Both the position numbers and the translations under genes were made by a program. The notes beneath the pieces were generated by a model. The model saw only the letters and a program-made list of their open reading frames with translations, had not been told where the DNA came from and ran no database searches. Positions 8,658 through 14,995 of a DNA stretch of 18,096 nt are shown piece by piece (positions within the stretch are counted from its first letter, which is position 1; the number at the start of each line of letters is the position of its first letter). The DNA comes from DATJUF01 sp035524095 (lineage in GTDB: Bacteria > Desulfobacterota > Binatia > Binatales > Binataceae), in NCBI GenBank assembly GCA_035524095.1, contig DATKPK010000217.1, positions 1 through 18,096 on the forward strand, given 5' to 3'.

Positions 8658-8757
8658 AATGGTAGATTCGTGGCTAATCGGAATAATTCGCCGTTCACAA
8701 TCGTATGTTATAGAGTGAAATAGGCGGGCCGATGAGGCGGCCACTTGGAGCATTAAT

Positions 8758-8973
8758 ATGGATATCTTTGCCCCATCTCATCTACTGATTCTGCTGGCGA
8801 TAGCGCTAATCATCTTCGGCCCTAGTAAGCTGGGTGATCTCGGTGGCGCCTTGGGCCGTTCGATGCGCGACTTCAAGCGCGCCATGAACGAACCCGAAGA
8901 CAAAGCGACTATCACGGCTGCCAAGACGATCGAGCCAGCGCCGGCCGAAGTTAAAATCGAGAAACCCGCCTAA
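8758..8973 (+). CDS. tatA: Sec-independent protein translocase subunit TatA/TatE family
   Basis: A 71-residue protein starting with a short periplasmic end and one transmembrane helix (about 6-20, HLLILLAIALIIF), the FG hinge (20-21), then the amphipathic helix PSKLGDLGGALGRSMRDFKR and the FKRAMNE segment that includes the conserved Phe39. The rest is a low-complexity Glu/Lys/Pro/Ala tail, as in other TatA proteins. Role: homo-oligomerises to form the pore or membrane-thinning element when folded twin-arginine substrates are exported with TatC. A good ribosome site GGAG (8747-8750) lies 7 bp before the ATG. No tatC or tatB is in the window, so the rest of the pathway is encoded elsewhere. The next gene starts 11 bp after its stop. 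TatA and TatB are hard to separate by length alone; the acidic tail and short length favour TatA. Confidence 0.9.
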   Translation: MDIFAPSHLLILLAIALIIFGPSKLGDLGGALGRSMRDFKRAMNEPEDKATITAAKTIEPAPAEVKIEKPA

Positions 8974-8984
8974 CGAGATTCCGT

Positions 8985-9368
8985 GTGATCGATCATACGG
9001 GTATCGGCGTCGCGGACGTCGCCCGCTCGGCGCGCTTCTACGACGCTGCGTTAGGCACACTCGGTTTCAGCCGGGTGATGCAGATTCCAGAGAACAACGG
9101 AGCCGATGCCGTTGGCTACGGCATGGATTATCCGGTTTTCTGGATTGACCGTTTTCACCCGCACAGCACCAAGCAGCACACGGCCTTCGCTGCCCCGAGT
9201 CGGGCAGCAGTCGATGCTTTCTACATGGCGAGCCTTAAGGCCGGCGGCACCGACAATGGCTCACCCGGGCTTCGTGACACTGGTAAAGGTTATCCGCCGG
9301 GATATTATGCGGCATTCGTGCTCGATCCTGACGGCAACAACATCGAAGTAGTCTTTAGAGAAGTCTGA
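8985..9368 (+). CDS. VOC-fold (glyoxalase/bleomycin resistance-like) protein
   Basis: A 127-residue protein with two beta-alpha-beta-beta-beta halves of the vicinal-oxygen-chelate fold. The N-terminus DHTGIGVADVARSARFYDAA (3-22) and the C-terminal LDPDGNNIEVVFRE (113-126) are the family signatures. Candidate metal ligands His4, His65 (QHTAFAA) and Glu121 are all present, so it may bind a divalent metal. Exact substrate cannot be told; such single-domain proteins include lyases, dioxygenases and resistance proteins. The start is a GTG with only a weak purine tract (ACGAGA) before it. It begins 11 bp after tatA, implying co-transcription, though no functional link with Tat export is evident. 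It converges with the S53 protease gene, whose stop lies 54 bp away. Confidence 0.85.
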   Translation: MIDHTGIGVADVARSARFYDAALGTLGFSRVMQIPENNGADAVGYGMDYPVFWIDRFHPHSTKQHTAFAAPSRAAVDAFYMASLKAGGTDNGSPGLRDTGKGYPPGYYAAFVLDPDGNNIEVVFREV

Positions 9369-9393
9369 CCTCGACCGGCCGGATTGCAAATCG

Positions 9394-9407
9394 AAAGCTG
9401 CCGCTTT
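9394..9407. terminator. weak hairpin between convergent VOC and S53 genes
   Basis: AAAGC-TGCC-GCTTT forms a 5-bp stem with a 4-base loop in the 54-bp gap between two converging genes. Neither side has a proper T-tract, so a terminator role rests mainly on position. Confidence 0.25.
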
Positions 9408-9422
9408 GGCCTCACTTCGCGT

Positions 9423-11186
9423 CTATGGCTTAACGAAAGCCGTCACAAAGTCTGCGATGTCCGGCGTGCCCCAGCCACTCGCCAAATCGTAGCCCGGCAC
9501 CGCTGGATAGCCTTTGACCCCGTGATAGTTATTGTTGCCGGTCGTAACGTCGCGGATGCCAGCGTCGAGGCCTTGCGGTCCGAGCTGATAAAGCTCGGGA
9601 TTAATTAGCCCTTGCCGGCCGTCTAACTGCTGAATCAGCATGCTGATACCGGCCCACGAGGGGGCGCCGATGCTGGTACCGCCGACACAGCATTCCATTG
9701 TCTTTGAGAATCCGATGTAGAAGCCGGGATCGATTTCGCTTGCGCCGAAGGAGATGTCAGGCACGTCGCGTCCATTATCCTTGGGAGTGAGCCCTTTCTG
9801 GTACTCAGGCTTTTTGAAGATGGGGCTTTTGCCGCCGCTGCCGGCCCCCTGCGGGTAGCCATTATTCCAGACGCTCTCCTCCACATTCCCGACGTTATTG
9901 CCGTCGCCGTCGTACTGAGGGTCAAACATCGTACCCCCTACCGAGGTGACGTGCGGAGAGGATTCGAGGCCCTCGACGCCGCGTGTTTTCCCTGCCACGC
10001 AGGTGTCCTGCTTCGCGTCCAAGGCGAATTTGGCAGCGCCTTCATCACCAGCAGCTATAAAGATCGACTGGCCTTGAGCCGCTCCCTGCGCAAAGTAGGT
10101 ATCGATGTTCCGGAAAAAGGCAGCATTGGCGCCGCAAATCCCATAGCTGATTGAGATTGTCCCGCAGCGGTCTTGACCAATCGCGGCCAGCACAGCGTCG
10201 AGGAAGCCGAGACCGGTGAACGAATTGCTATCGTCACCAATGTAATTGATCAGATTAGCGCCCGGAGCGAGAGCGTGAGCGTATTCGAGATCGATCAAGG
10301 CTTCGATTTGATCGGCGTTGATCCCTGGATTGCTCAGGTCGGCGTAGAAGGTAAGAAAGTTGGTCCCTGGCTCCAGGCTATAGTTGAAAGCCGGTAAATC
10401 GAATTGCGCGTTGAAGGCGTCGGTCGAAGCGTGATCGAAGTTAGAATCTTCGACGACACCAACGCAATCTGTATTGCTTCCGTTGACAGGGGGATCTGCC
10501 TCTAGCAGCGGCGACTCATCATAGAAGCTGTAGATATCCGGTGGCCCGAAAGCGTCACCGATAAGGTTCACGTCGACGTTGGGATGGGGCCTCAACAGAT
10601 GCGGGTGGACAATCTTGGCCTTGAGATTGTCGAGACCGCCAATCCAATCAACCAGCGGCGCAATATTTGAAGGCAGTTTTGGATCATTGAGATTGGCGAA
10701 CAAACGCCCGTTAGAGGATGTGGCGAACTTCACCTGAAACGAGGACGCAACAGTCGAGGCCGGCGCATGAAAGCGGATTAGCCGCGTGCTGGTCGAGGAT
10801 GAGTCGATAAGGAAACCCTTGCTGTCGAGCCATTCGGTGACGCGGTCGATCTCCGCCTGTGAGGGGCCGAAGCGCTGACTGAATTCCGCAGATGTCAGCC
10901 ATTGGTGGTAGTTCGGCGAGGCTGGATCGTGCTGTTCGCGAATCAGCTTTTCGAGGGCATCGCGATCATGGAGCTTAAGCGACACGGCCAAGTTCAGGTT
11001 GCGCGTGGCGGCCAGCGGCGTCGTCATTTGCGCGATCGCTGCGGCACGCCCTGTGTCGTCGCCGGAATCGTCGGCGAGGACCTCGCCAATGCGGCAAACG
11101 GCCAATGCGAAGGTCAAAGCGAGCGCGGCTACGGCAATGACGAAGGAAATGTTAGCGCGAATTCTAAGCAACGATTCTCGGCCCAT
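9423..11186 (-). CDS. exported sedolisin-family (S53) serine-carboxyl peptidase with pro-domain
   Basis: With the ATG at 11186 the protein is 587 residues; this start has a Shine-Dalgarno GAGGG (11194-11198) 7 bp away. A TTG one codon upstream (11189) would leave only 4 bp and is less likely. Residues 1-38 form a signal peptide (ALALTFALAV core, cleavage near VLA). A pro-kumamolisin activation domain spans about 50-195 (YHQWLTSAEFSQRFGPS at 93-109). The catalytic domain holds the Glu295-Asp299 pair in EALID, the oxyanion Asp381 in AAGDEGA, and nucleophile Ser505 in GGTSIGAP. C-terminal calcium-site sequences IRDVTTG (544-550) and PGYDLASGWGTPD (563-575) are intact. S53 enzymes are acid-active endopeptidases, secreted as self-processing zymogens. 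It stands alone, convergent with the VOC gene. The signal lacks a twin-arginine, so Sec export is expected. Confidence 0.92.
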   Translation of the reverse strand: MGRESLLRIRANISFVIAVAALALTFALAVCRIGEVLADDSGDDTGRAAAIAQMTTPLAATRNLNLAVSLKLHDRDALEKLIREQHDPASPNYHQWLTSAEFSQRFGPSQAEIDRVTEWLDSKGFLIDSSSTSTRLIRFHAPASTVASSFQVKFATSSNGRLFANLNDPKLPSNIAPLVDWIGGLDNLKAKIVHPHLLRPHPNVDVNLIGDAFGPPDIYSFYDESPLLEADPPVNGSNTDCVGVVEDSNFDHASTDAFNAQFDLPAFNYSLEPGTNFLTFYADLSNPGINADQIEALIDLEYAHALAPGANLINYIGDDSNSFTGLGFLDAVLAAIGQDRCGTISISYGICGANAAFFRNIDTYFAQGAAQGQSIFIAAGDEGAAKFALDAKQDTCVAGKTRGVEGLESSPHVTSVGGTMFDPQYDGDGNNVGNVEESVWNNGYPQGAGSGGKSPIFKKPEYQKGLTPKDNGRDVPDISFGASEIDPGFYIGFSKTMECCVGGTSIGAPSWAGISMLIQQLDGRQGLINPELYQLGPQGLDAGIRDVTTGNNNYHGVKGYPAVPGYDLASGWGTPDIADFVTAFVKP

Positions 11187-11241
11187 CAACCTGCCCTCAT
11201 CGTCCTCGTCCGTGAATAATAAGTGGCATGAAGTTGCTTAG
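11164..11241 (-). promoter_or_regulatory. 9-bp inverted repeat enclosing the S53 start codon and ribosome site
   Basis: CTAAGCAAC at 11164-11172 (inside the S53 gene, codons 5-8) is a perfect inverted complement of GTTGCTTAG at 11233-11241 in the leader. In the mRNA they could pair and place the Shine-Dalgarno and ATG in a 60-base loop. A second AGTTGCT (11247-11253) offers a competing 6-base partner. The sequence match is certain; the regulatory function is inference. Confidence 0.35.
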
Positions 11242-11447
11242 CATATAGTTGCTGAAAGGAGATGTCATTTACTTCAAGACGAATTTTTTCGGGTATTCAC
11301 GCTCGCATGCGATAGCAAATCGCTGAGTGGCGAACGCCTGGGTCGGGCGCTATCGTCAGCGCATCGCGGCAAGCTTGCGTCGAGACGCTCCGTCTGTCCT
11401 AACGTGGCAGAGCTCGAAATGTTAGAGCTCTTTATCTAGCCACAGAT

Positions 11448-11453
11448 AGTATA
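11448..11453 (-). promoter_or_regulatory. candidate -10 element (TATACT) for the S53 gene
   Basis: On the minus strand TATACT (complement of 11448-11453) matches five of six consensus -10 bases. The hexamer 17 bp upstream, TCAACT, is a poor -35. If used, the S53 mRNA would have a leader of about 255 bases containing the hairpin cluster. Confidence 0.25.
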
Positions 11454-11460
11454 AGAACAA

Positions 11461-11487
11461 GTTAACTGAAAGTTGACGAATGTTGAC
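11461..11487. repeat. phased direct repeat of GTTRAC
   Basis: GTTAAC (11461-11466), GTTGAC (11472-11477) and GTTGAC (11482-11487) are spaced 11 and 10 bp start to start, i.e. on one face of the helix. Such spacing is typical of binding sites for tandem-binding regulators (OmpR/PhoB-type). The central copy also provides TTGACG 16 bp before TACTAG (11495-11500), a possible plus-strand promoter toward the orphan kinase. Confidence 0.4.
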
Positions 11488-11665
11488 TGTCAGATACTAG
11501 GTATTTTTACCTGGTTGTCTAGGTACTTTTCAATCTCGATCTGGGCGTTTGCCCAATTACACCATTCGAGTCCTTAAACTAGCCTAAGCATCGTCAAGTT
11601 CGCGTCCGCCAGGTCGAGGGTTACGGCGGAAAGTCAGTGGCAGCGGATGCGGCAAAGGGGGCTCA

Positions 11666-12571
11666 GTGGAGACGCGTTCCATCAACGAACCGGCGGCCCG
11701 GGCGCAAACCGAACACGCGAGAAGCCGCGACGGCACCGACAGCGCCTGGAACAGTGGCGTTCGGCTTGAGGTGGTAGCCAATCTCGCGCACGAATTGCGC
11801 ACGCCGATCCAGGTGGTGATGGGCTATCTCGAAATCCTGCGCGACGAATACGGCGCAGAGATGGGTGCGGAACCGAGCCAGTTGCTCGACCGGATGAACG
11901 CTAACATTCATGACTTGGCCCGGACGATCGATAACATGATGGAATTCGTGCTCGCCGACGCCAATGCGGAGGCGATGGTAACCGAAGAATTGACGCCGGC
12001 AAGCCTGTTGGCTGACGTAACCCCGGCTATCGAAGCAGCGAATCAGAGCAAGCGATTGCAGCTTCATTACGATCTGAAGCAGGCACCGGATGTGATCAAG
12101 GCTCCACGCCGGGCGCTGCGTTCGATCCTGCTGAATCTGGCGCTCAACGCGATCAAGTTCACGCCGAGCGGTATGGTCACGATCGCGATCCGCGGCAAGC
12201 GTGAGCGGGGACACGGCGAGATGCTGGAAATCGAAGTTATCGATTCCGGTCCGGGAATGAATCCGGCTTTGCTTGAACAGGCGTCGAAGCCTTTCGCTCA
12301 GTTATCGAAAGCTAGCGTGCGGCGCTTTCGCGGTTTAGGTCTTGGACTCGCAGTGGTGCAACGCAATCTGAAGGCGTTGGGTGGCACGCTTGAATTACGC
12401 ACTGCACCGATAGGACACGGTTCGGCCTTTACGATCCGTATACCGCAAGGGCCGGAGATCGAGAGAGTCATTGCCGCGAGACCGGTGGCTATACGGCGGC
12501 CCAAGCTGATACCAACGGATCCTTCGCACAAGGCACCTGCGCATCTTCCGCGTCCTCTCCGTCCTGTCTGA
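11666..12571 (+). CDS. orphan soluble sensor histidine kinase
   Basis: A 301-residue kinase core without a membrane segment or recognisable sensor domain. The phosphoacceptor helix starts at about 33 with VANLAHELRTPIQVVMGYLE, His42 being the expected phosphorylation site. The ATPase domain includes the N box ILLNLALNAIKF (Asn161), G1 VIDSGPGM (191-198), and G2 FRGLGLGLAVV (221-231). The first 30 residues and the proline/arginine-rich tail (after about 262) look disordered. No response regulator is adjacent; its partner is unknown. The GTG start at 11666 is preceded by AAAGGGGG, a strong Shine-Dalgarno-like tract. The ELRTP phosphoacceptor motif points to the OmpR-partner kinase class rather than the NtrB class at 5521. 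It could act on a distant regulator or as a phosphorelay component; sequence alone does not tell. Confidence 0.87.
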   Translation: METRSINEPAARAQTEHARSRDGTDSAWNSGVRLEVVANLAHELRTPIQVVMGYLEILRDEYGAEMGAEPSQLLDRMNANIHDLARTIDNMMEFVLADANAEAMVTEELTPASLLADVTPAIEAANQSKRLQLHYDLKQAPDVIKAPRRALRSILLNLALNAIKFTPSGMVTIAIRGKRERGHGEMLEIEVIDSGPGMNPALLEQASKPFAQLSKASVRRFRGLGLGLAVVQRNLKALGGTLELRTAPIGHGSAFTIRIPQGPEIERVIAARPVAIRRPKLIPTDPSHKAPAHLPRPLRPV

Positions 12572-12727
12572 GCGCGGGCGACGATGTCGTGGCCGGCGCT
12601 AATGCGCGATGGTCCGCGGCGCAAGCTGTGATAATCGATACGCTAGCAAACTGGAGCGGGCATCCGATTAGCAAGATGTCTAGGCGGTCAAGGACAACAC
12701 GTTAAAGAAAGCGTTAGCTCGCGCCAC

Positions 12728-12744
12728 TCCGGCCGTTGGCCGGA
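12728..12744. terminator. candidate bidirectional hairpin between orphan kinase and lexA
   Basis: TCCGGCC-GTT-GGCCGGA is a perfect 7-bp GC-rich stem with a 3-base loop, lying in the 257-bp gap between converging genes. There is no T-tract on either strand, so termination would have to be non-canonical; the call rests on stem strength and position. Confidence 0.35.
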
Positions 12745-12828
12745 AGGCTTCGGTTAGAGATCGCGCATTTCCCGACGAAAGAGCGACCGCGAGCGGCGCT
12801 CTAAGGTCGAGTCGGCGAAAAGCAATGG

Positions 12829-13437
12829 TCAGCGATAACGGCGCATCAGGCCAACGACCACGCCACGAATCCGCATATCTTCTTCGTTGACGAAGATCGG
12901 ATCCATCGCTGGATTGGCTGGCTGCAAGCGCACGCGTCCACCGTGCTCGGGATAGTATTTCTTGACGGTCGCTTCACTGCCGATGAGCGCGACGACGGTC
13001 TCGCCCGCGTTGGCGCCATCGCGGCCCTCGACAATAATGTAGTCGCCGTCGCGAATACCCTCGTCAACCATCGATTCGCCCTTGACGCGCAGACAGAAAG
13101 TATTGTCGCGGCGGACGAATTCCTCAGGCACAGTAATGGTGTCCTGACCTTCGTTGGCCTCGATTGGCAGGCCGGCCGCGACTAATCCCAGCAAAGGCAC
13201 GTTGCGGGAGTTGCCGTCGAGGTCCTTGCCGGCAATTTCGAGCGCGCGGCTGTGATTATGCATCCGGCGGATGAAGCCTTTCTGCTCGAGATTCCGCAGG
13301 TGCTTATGCACCGTAGCGAGTGACGAAAGGCCGAAATATTCGCCAACTTCAGCCAACGTCGGAGCGTAGCCATGCTCGCCGATATAGTGTTCGAGAAAAT
13401 CTACCAGTTGCTTTTGCCGCTTGGTTAGCGTTGCCAT
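12829..13437 (-). CDS. lexA: LexA SOS-response repressor / autoprotease
   Basis: A 202-residue protein of standard LexA length. Residues 1-65 form the winged helix DNA-binding domain (TKRQKQLVDFLEHYI, then PTLAEVGEYFGLSSLATVHKHL and the wing GFIRRMHN). The autocleavage site is Ala88-Gly89 in LVAAGLP. The catalytic dyad is Ser122 in KGESMVDEGI and Lys159 in ATVKKYY. Role: represses DNA-damage genes until RecA filaments trigger self-cleavage. Start ATG at 13437 has a GGGGA ribosome site 4-5 bp away (13442-13447). A plausible sigma-70 promoter lies just upstream with a direct-repeat element that could be the autoregulatory operator. No other classical SOS gene (recA, dinB, imuAB) is adjacent, although an AlkZ-related protein is encoded 2 kb away. 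Confidence 0.97.
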   Translation of the reverse strand: MATLTKRQKQLVDFLEHYIGEHGYAPTLAEVGEYFGLSSLATVHKHLRNLEQKGFIRRMHNHSRALEIAGKDLDGNSRNVPLLGLVAAGLPIEANEGQDTITVPEEFVRRDNTFCLRVKGESMVDEGIRDGDYIIVEGRDGANAGETVVALIGSEATVKKYYPEHGGRVRLQPANPAMDPIFVNEEDMRIRGVVVGLMRRYR

Positions 13438-13466
13438 AGATTCCCCTGCCTGCCCATCATGGAATG

Positions 13467-13495
13467 AATATGGCGAAAGTCCGGCGAATCCGCAA
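13467..13495 (-). promoter_or_regulatory. candidate lexA promoter with CGAA-N7-CGAA element
   Basis: On the minus strand TTGCGG (complement of 13490-13495) and CATATT (complement of 13467-13472) are exactly 17 bp apart and would place the start of transcription about 23 bp before the lexA ATG. In the spacer the plus strand reads CGAA at 13474-13477 and 13485-13488, separated by 7 bp, within a longer GGCGAA-N5-GGCGAA direct repeat. The position suits an autoregulatory LexA operator. Confidence 0.4.
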
Positions 13496-13543
13496 GCGTA
13501 TTCGATATCCTATTTGCCGATTCAGGCTGCGATGATCGAGCCT

Positions 13544-13555
13544 GTTCCGCCGAAC
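13544..13555. promoter_or_regulatory. GTTC-N4-GAAC palindrome between lexA and fdx
   Basis: A perfect 4+4 inverted repeat with a CGCC centre, about 107 bp upstream of lexA and 87 bp upstream of the ferredoxin gene. It uses the same GTTC/GAAC half-site words as known LexA boxes in several phyla but with a different arrangement. Downstream, overlapping inverted repeats ATGCT/AGCAT (13569-13583) and GCATC/GATGC (13580-13591) also occur. Confidence 0.25.
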
Positions 13556-13641
13556 GGCTCGGGCAAATATGCTGAGAAAGCATCCTGATGCCGGTGAAAT
13601 CTAGGCGTGCGAGCCGTAGGGAAATTCGAGCGTAGCTATCG

Positions 13642-14010
13642 ATGGCGAAGATTAGAGTGATTTTTGAAAACGGCGATCCGGAGCAAGTGATCGAATTCGA
13701 TCCACGGGCCGCGCCGTTCCATCATGACGGTCTGCCCGGCTCAATTCTGGACATTCTGCTCGGCCATCACATCCATCTGGAGCACGCCTGCGGAGGTAAT
13801 TGCGCGTGCACGACCTGCCACGTGATCGTTAAACAAGGCTTCGACAAGTTGAGCGAAGCGTCGGAACAAGAAGAGGACTTGCTCGATCGCGCGCCCGGTT
13901 TGACACCGACGTCGCGGCTAGGTTGTCAAGCGGTGATCGAAGATCCGGATACGGAAATTGTCGTTGTAGTTCCACGATTCACGATAAATCAGATCAGCGA
14001 GACCCGTTGA
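13642..14010 (+). CDS. fdx: ISC-type [2Fe-2S] ferredoxin (adrenodoxin class)
   Basis: A 122-residue ferredoxin. The cluster ligands are Cys50, Cys56 and Cys59 in HACGGNCACTTCHVIV plus Cys95 in SRLGCQAVI, matching the C-x5-C-x2-C...C pattern of adrenodoxin/Fdx proteins. The extra Cys54 of E. coli Fdx is also present. SEASEQEEDLLD (71-82) and PRFTINQ (111-117) are further hallmarks of the ISC type. Role in the family: one-electron donor in iron-sulfur cluster assembly and other reactions. No iscS, iscU, hscA or hscB lies alongside. The downstream plus-strand gene is a flavin-dependent FNR-type reductase 137 bp away, a natural electron donor for it. Start ATG is followed by a typical AKIRVIFENG beta strand; no strong Shine-Dalgarno is visible. 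Confidence 0.93.
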   Translation: MAKIRVIFENGDPEQVIEFDPRAAPFHHDGLPGSILDILLGHHIHLEHACGGNCACTTCHVIVKQGFDKLSEASEQEEDLLDRAPGLTPTSRLGCQAVIEDPDTEIVVVVPRFTINQISETR

Positions 14011-14147
14011 GGTAGGTCAACGTGCGAGGCCGAGCAGCGCGTAGGGGTTGCTTGAGACCACGTGTATCCGCGAGTCTGCGAGCGCGATGCCTAAGAATCT
14101 GGGTCTATGAGCCACTTACCTGACAAAATCTGAGGTCGAGAATCGCG

Positions 14148-14882
14148 ATGAATGAAGCGGCTGCAGGAGGCATCAAGCGAACGTCCTATCAAGCGTGCGT
14201 CGAACGCATTTTCGAGCACGCTGAAGACACGCGATCGCTATTCCTGCGGACGGTAAATGGCGCTATGCCGCGCTTCGTGCCGGGGATGTTTATCTCGGTT
14301 CCGATTCCACTTGAGACCGAGACCCGCACGCGTCCCTACTCTATCGCGACGAGTCCCGAGGAGGGCGAACCCTTCGAGGTATGTTTCAATCTGGTGCCGG
14401 GCGGCGCGGGTTCAGCATGGATGTTCGAACGGCATCTGGGCGACACGATCAATTTCATCGGGCCGTTCGGCGCTTTCACGCTCGATCGCGCCCCGGGGGG
14501 CGAGACTGTTTTTATCGCGGAAGGGACAGGGATCGCGGCGATTCGCCCGATGCTCAAGCGGCTGATGATGAACCCGCTGGCGCGTCCGGTGAGTTTGCTC
14601 TATGCGGCCGATCGCGCGGACCACCTGCTATACCGGGAAGAATTGGAACGAATCGCATCAGCAGATCCGCACTTCAATTTGCAGATGCTCGTCGCCGGTC
14701 CAGATACGAATGCGATTTACGAGCGCCTGATTGATATGACACGGCAGCAGTGGATTGAGGCCGATCAGGAACGCGGGCGCCATTTCTACATTTGCGGCGT
14801 GGGTAAAGGCGTGATCGCGTTGCGCGACCTGTTACGCGGATCGGGCTACGAGCGACGTTCGGTCCGCTACGAACAATGGTAG
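14148..14882 (+). CDS. FNR-type flavin-dependent ferredoxin/oxygenase reductase
   Basis: A 244-residue protein with the two-domain ferredoxin-NADP reductase fold. The FAD domain (about 12-112) has the flavin motif RPYSIATSP (62-70) and the phosphate-binding segment GGAGSAWMF (85-93), followed by IGPFGAFTL. The nicotinamide domain (about 115-244) has FIAEGTGIAAIRPML (122-136), YICGVGKGV (214-222) and an aromatic C-terminus YEQW that fits the isoalloxazine-stacking residue. It lacks its own iron-sulfur domain, so an external acceptor such as the adjacent ferredoxin is likely. It may be a ferredoxin-NAD(P)+ reductase or the reductase component of an oxygenase; NADH versus NADPH preference cannot be called. 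A GAGG lies 12 bp before the ATG, rather far for a ribosome site. An in-frame alternative start was not obvious. Confidence 0.87.
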   Translation: MNEAAAGGIKRTSYQACVERIFEHAEDTRSLFLRTVNGAMPRFVPGMFISVPIPLETETRTRPYSIATSPEEGEPFEVCFNLVPGGAGSAWMFERHLGDTINFIGPFGAFTLDRAPGGETVFIAEGTGIAAIRPMLKRLMMNPLARPVSLLYAADRADHLLYREELERIASADPHFNLQMLVAGPDTNAIYERLIDMTRQQWIEADQERGRHFYICGVGKGVIALRDLLRGSGYERRSVRYEQW

Positions 14883-14906
14883 GTGGGCTGAACTTGCAAG
14901 GCCGTA

Positions 14907-14923
14907 CGGCTGTGAATCAGCCG
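14907..14923. terminator. candidate hairpin after the FNR-type gene
   Basis: CGGCTG-TGAAT-CAGCCG is a perfect 6-bp stem with a 5-base loop, 25 bp after the reductase stop, in the 113-bp gap between converging genes. No T-run follows on the plus strand, so it is only a weak terminator candidate. Confidence 0.35.
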
Positions 14924-14995
14924 GTCGCCTGTCCAAGCGTTTGAAAATTTAGGCTGGTTTACCGCTTTCGGAAGATAGCTCCAGCTCGAAGAAAA

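Larger units (their letters stand above)
11187..11665. other. 479-bp intergenic region with clustered inverted and direct repeats
   Basis: No protein gene is convincing here. Reading left to right: AGTTGCT direct repeats (11231-11237, 11247-11253); CGATAGC/GCTATCG (11310-11316, 11349-11355) interleaved with CGCTGA/TCAGCG (11321-11326, 11356-11361); palindrome GCAAGCTTGC (11369-11378); hairpin AGACG-CTC-CGTCT (11383-11395); hairpin AGAGCTC/GAGCTCT (11409-11415, 11425-11431); a possible minus-strand -10 (11448-11453); phased GTTRAC boxes (11461-11487); a short AGGTA-TTTT-TACCT hairpin (11499-11512); and CTAGGTA repeats (11497-11503, 11519-11525). It lies between the divergent S53 protease and orphan kinase genes. 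Confidence 0.55.

Noticed and set aside
8727..8742. GGCCG/CGGCC inverted repeat before tatA as an operator
   Set aside because: Only 5-bp arms in GC-rich sequence with a 6-base spacer; expected often by chance.
8658..8757. Sigma-54 promoter ahead of tatA controlled by the adjacent NtrC-type regulator
   Set aside because: The only TGGC-like word (TGGCTAATCGG) lacks GC at the required 10-bp spacing, so no GG-N10-GC core is present.
11187..11189. TTG at 11189 as the S53 protease start
   Set aside because: The ATG three bases later has better spacing (7 bp) to the GAGGG ribosome site.
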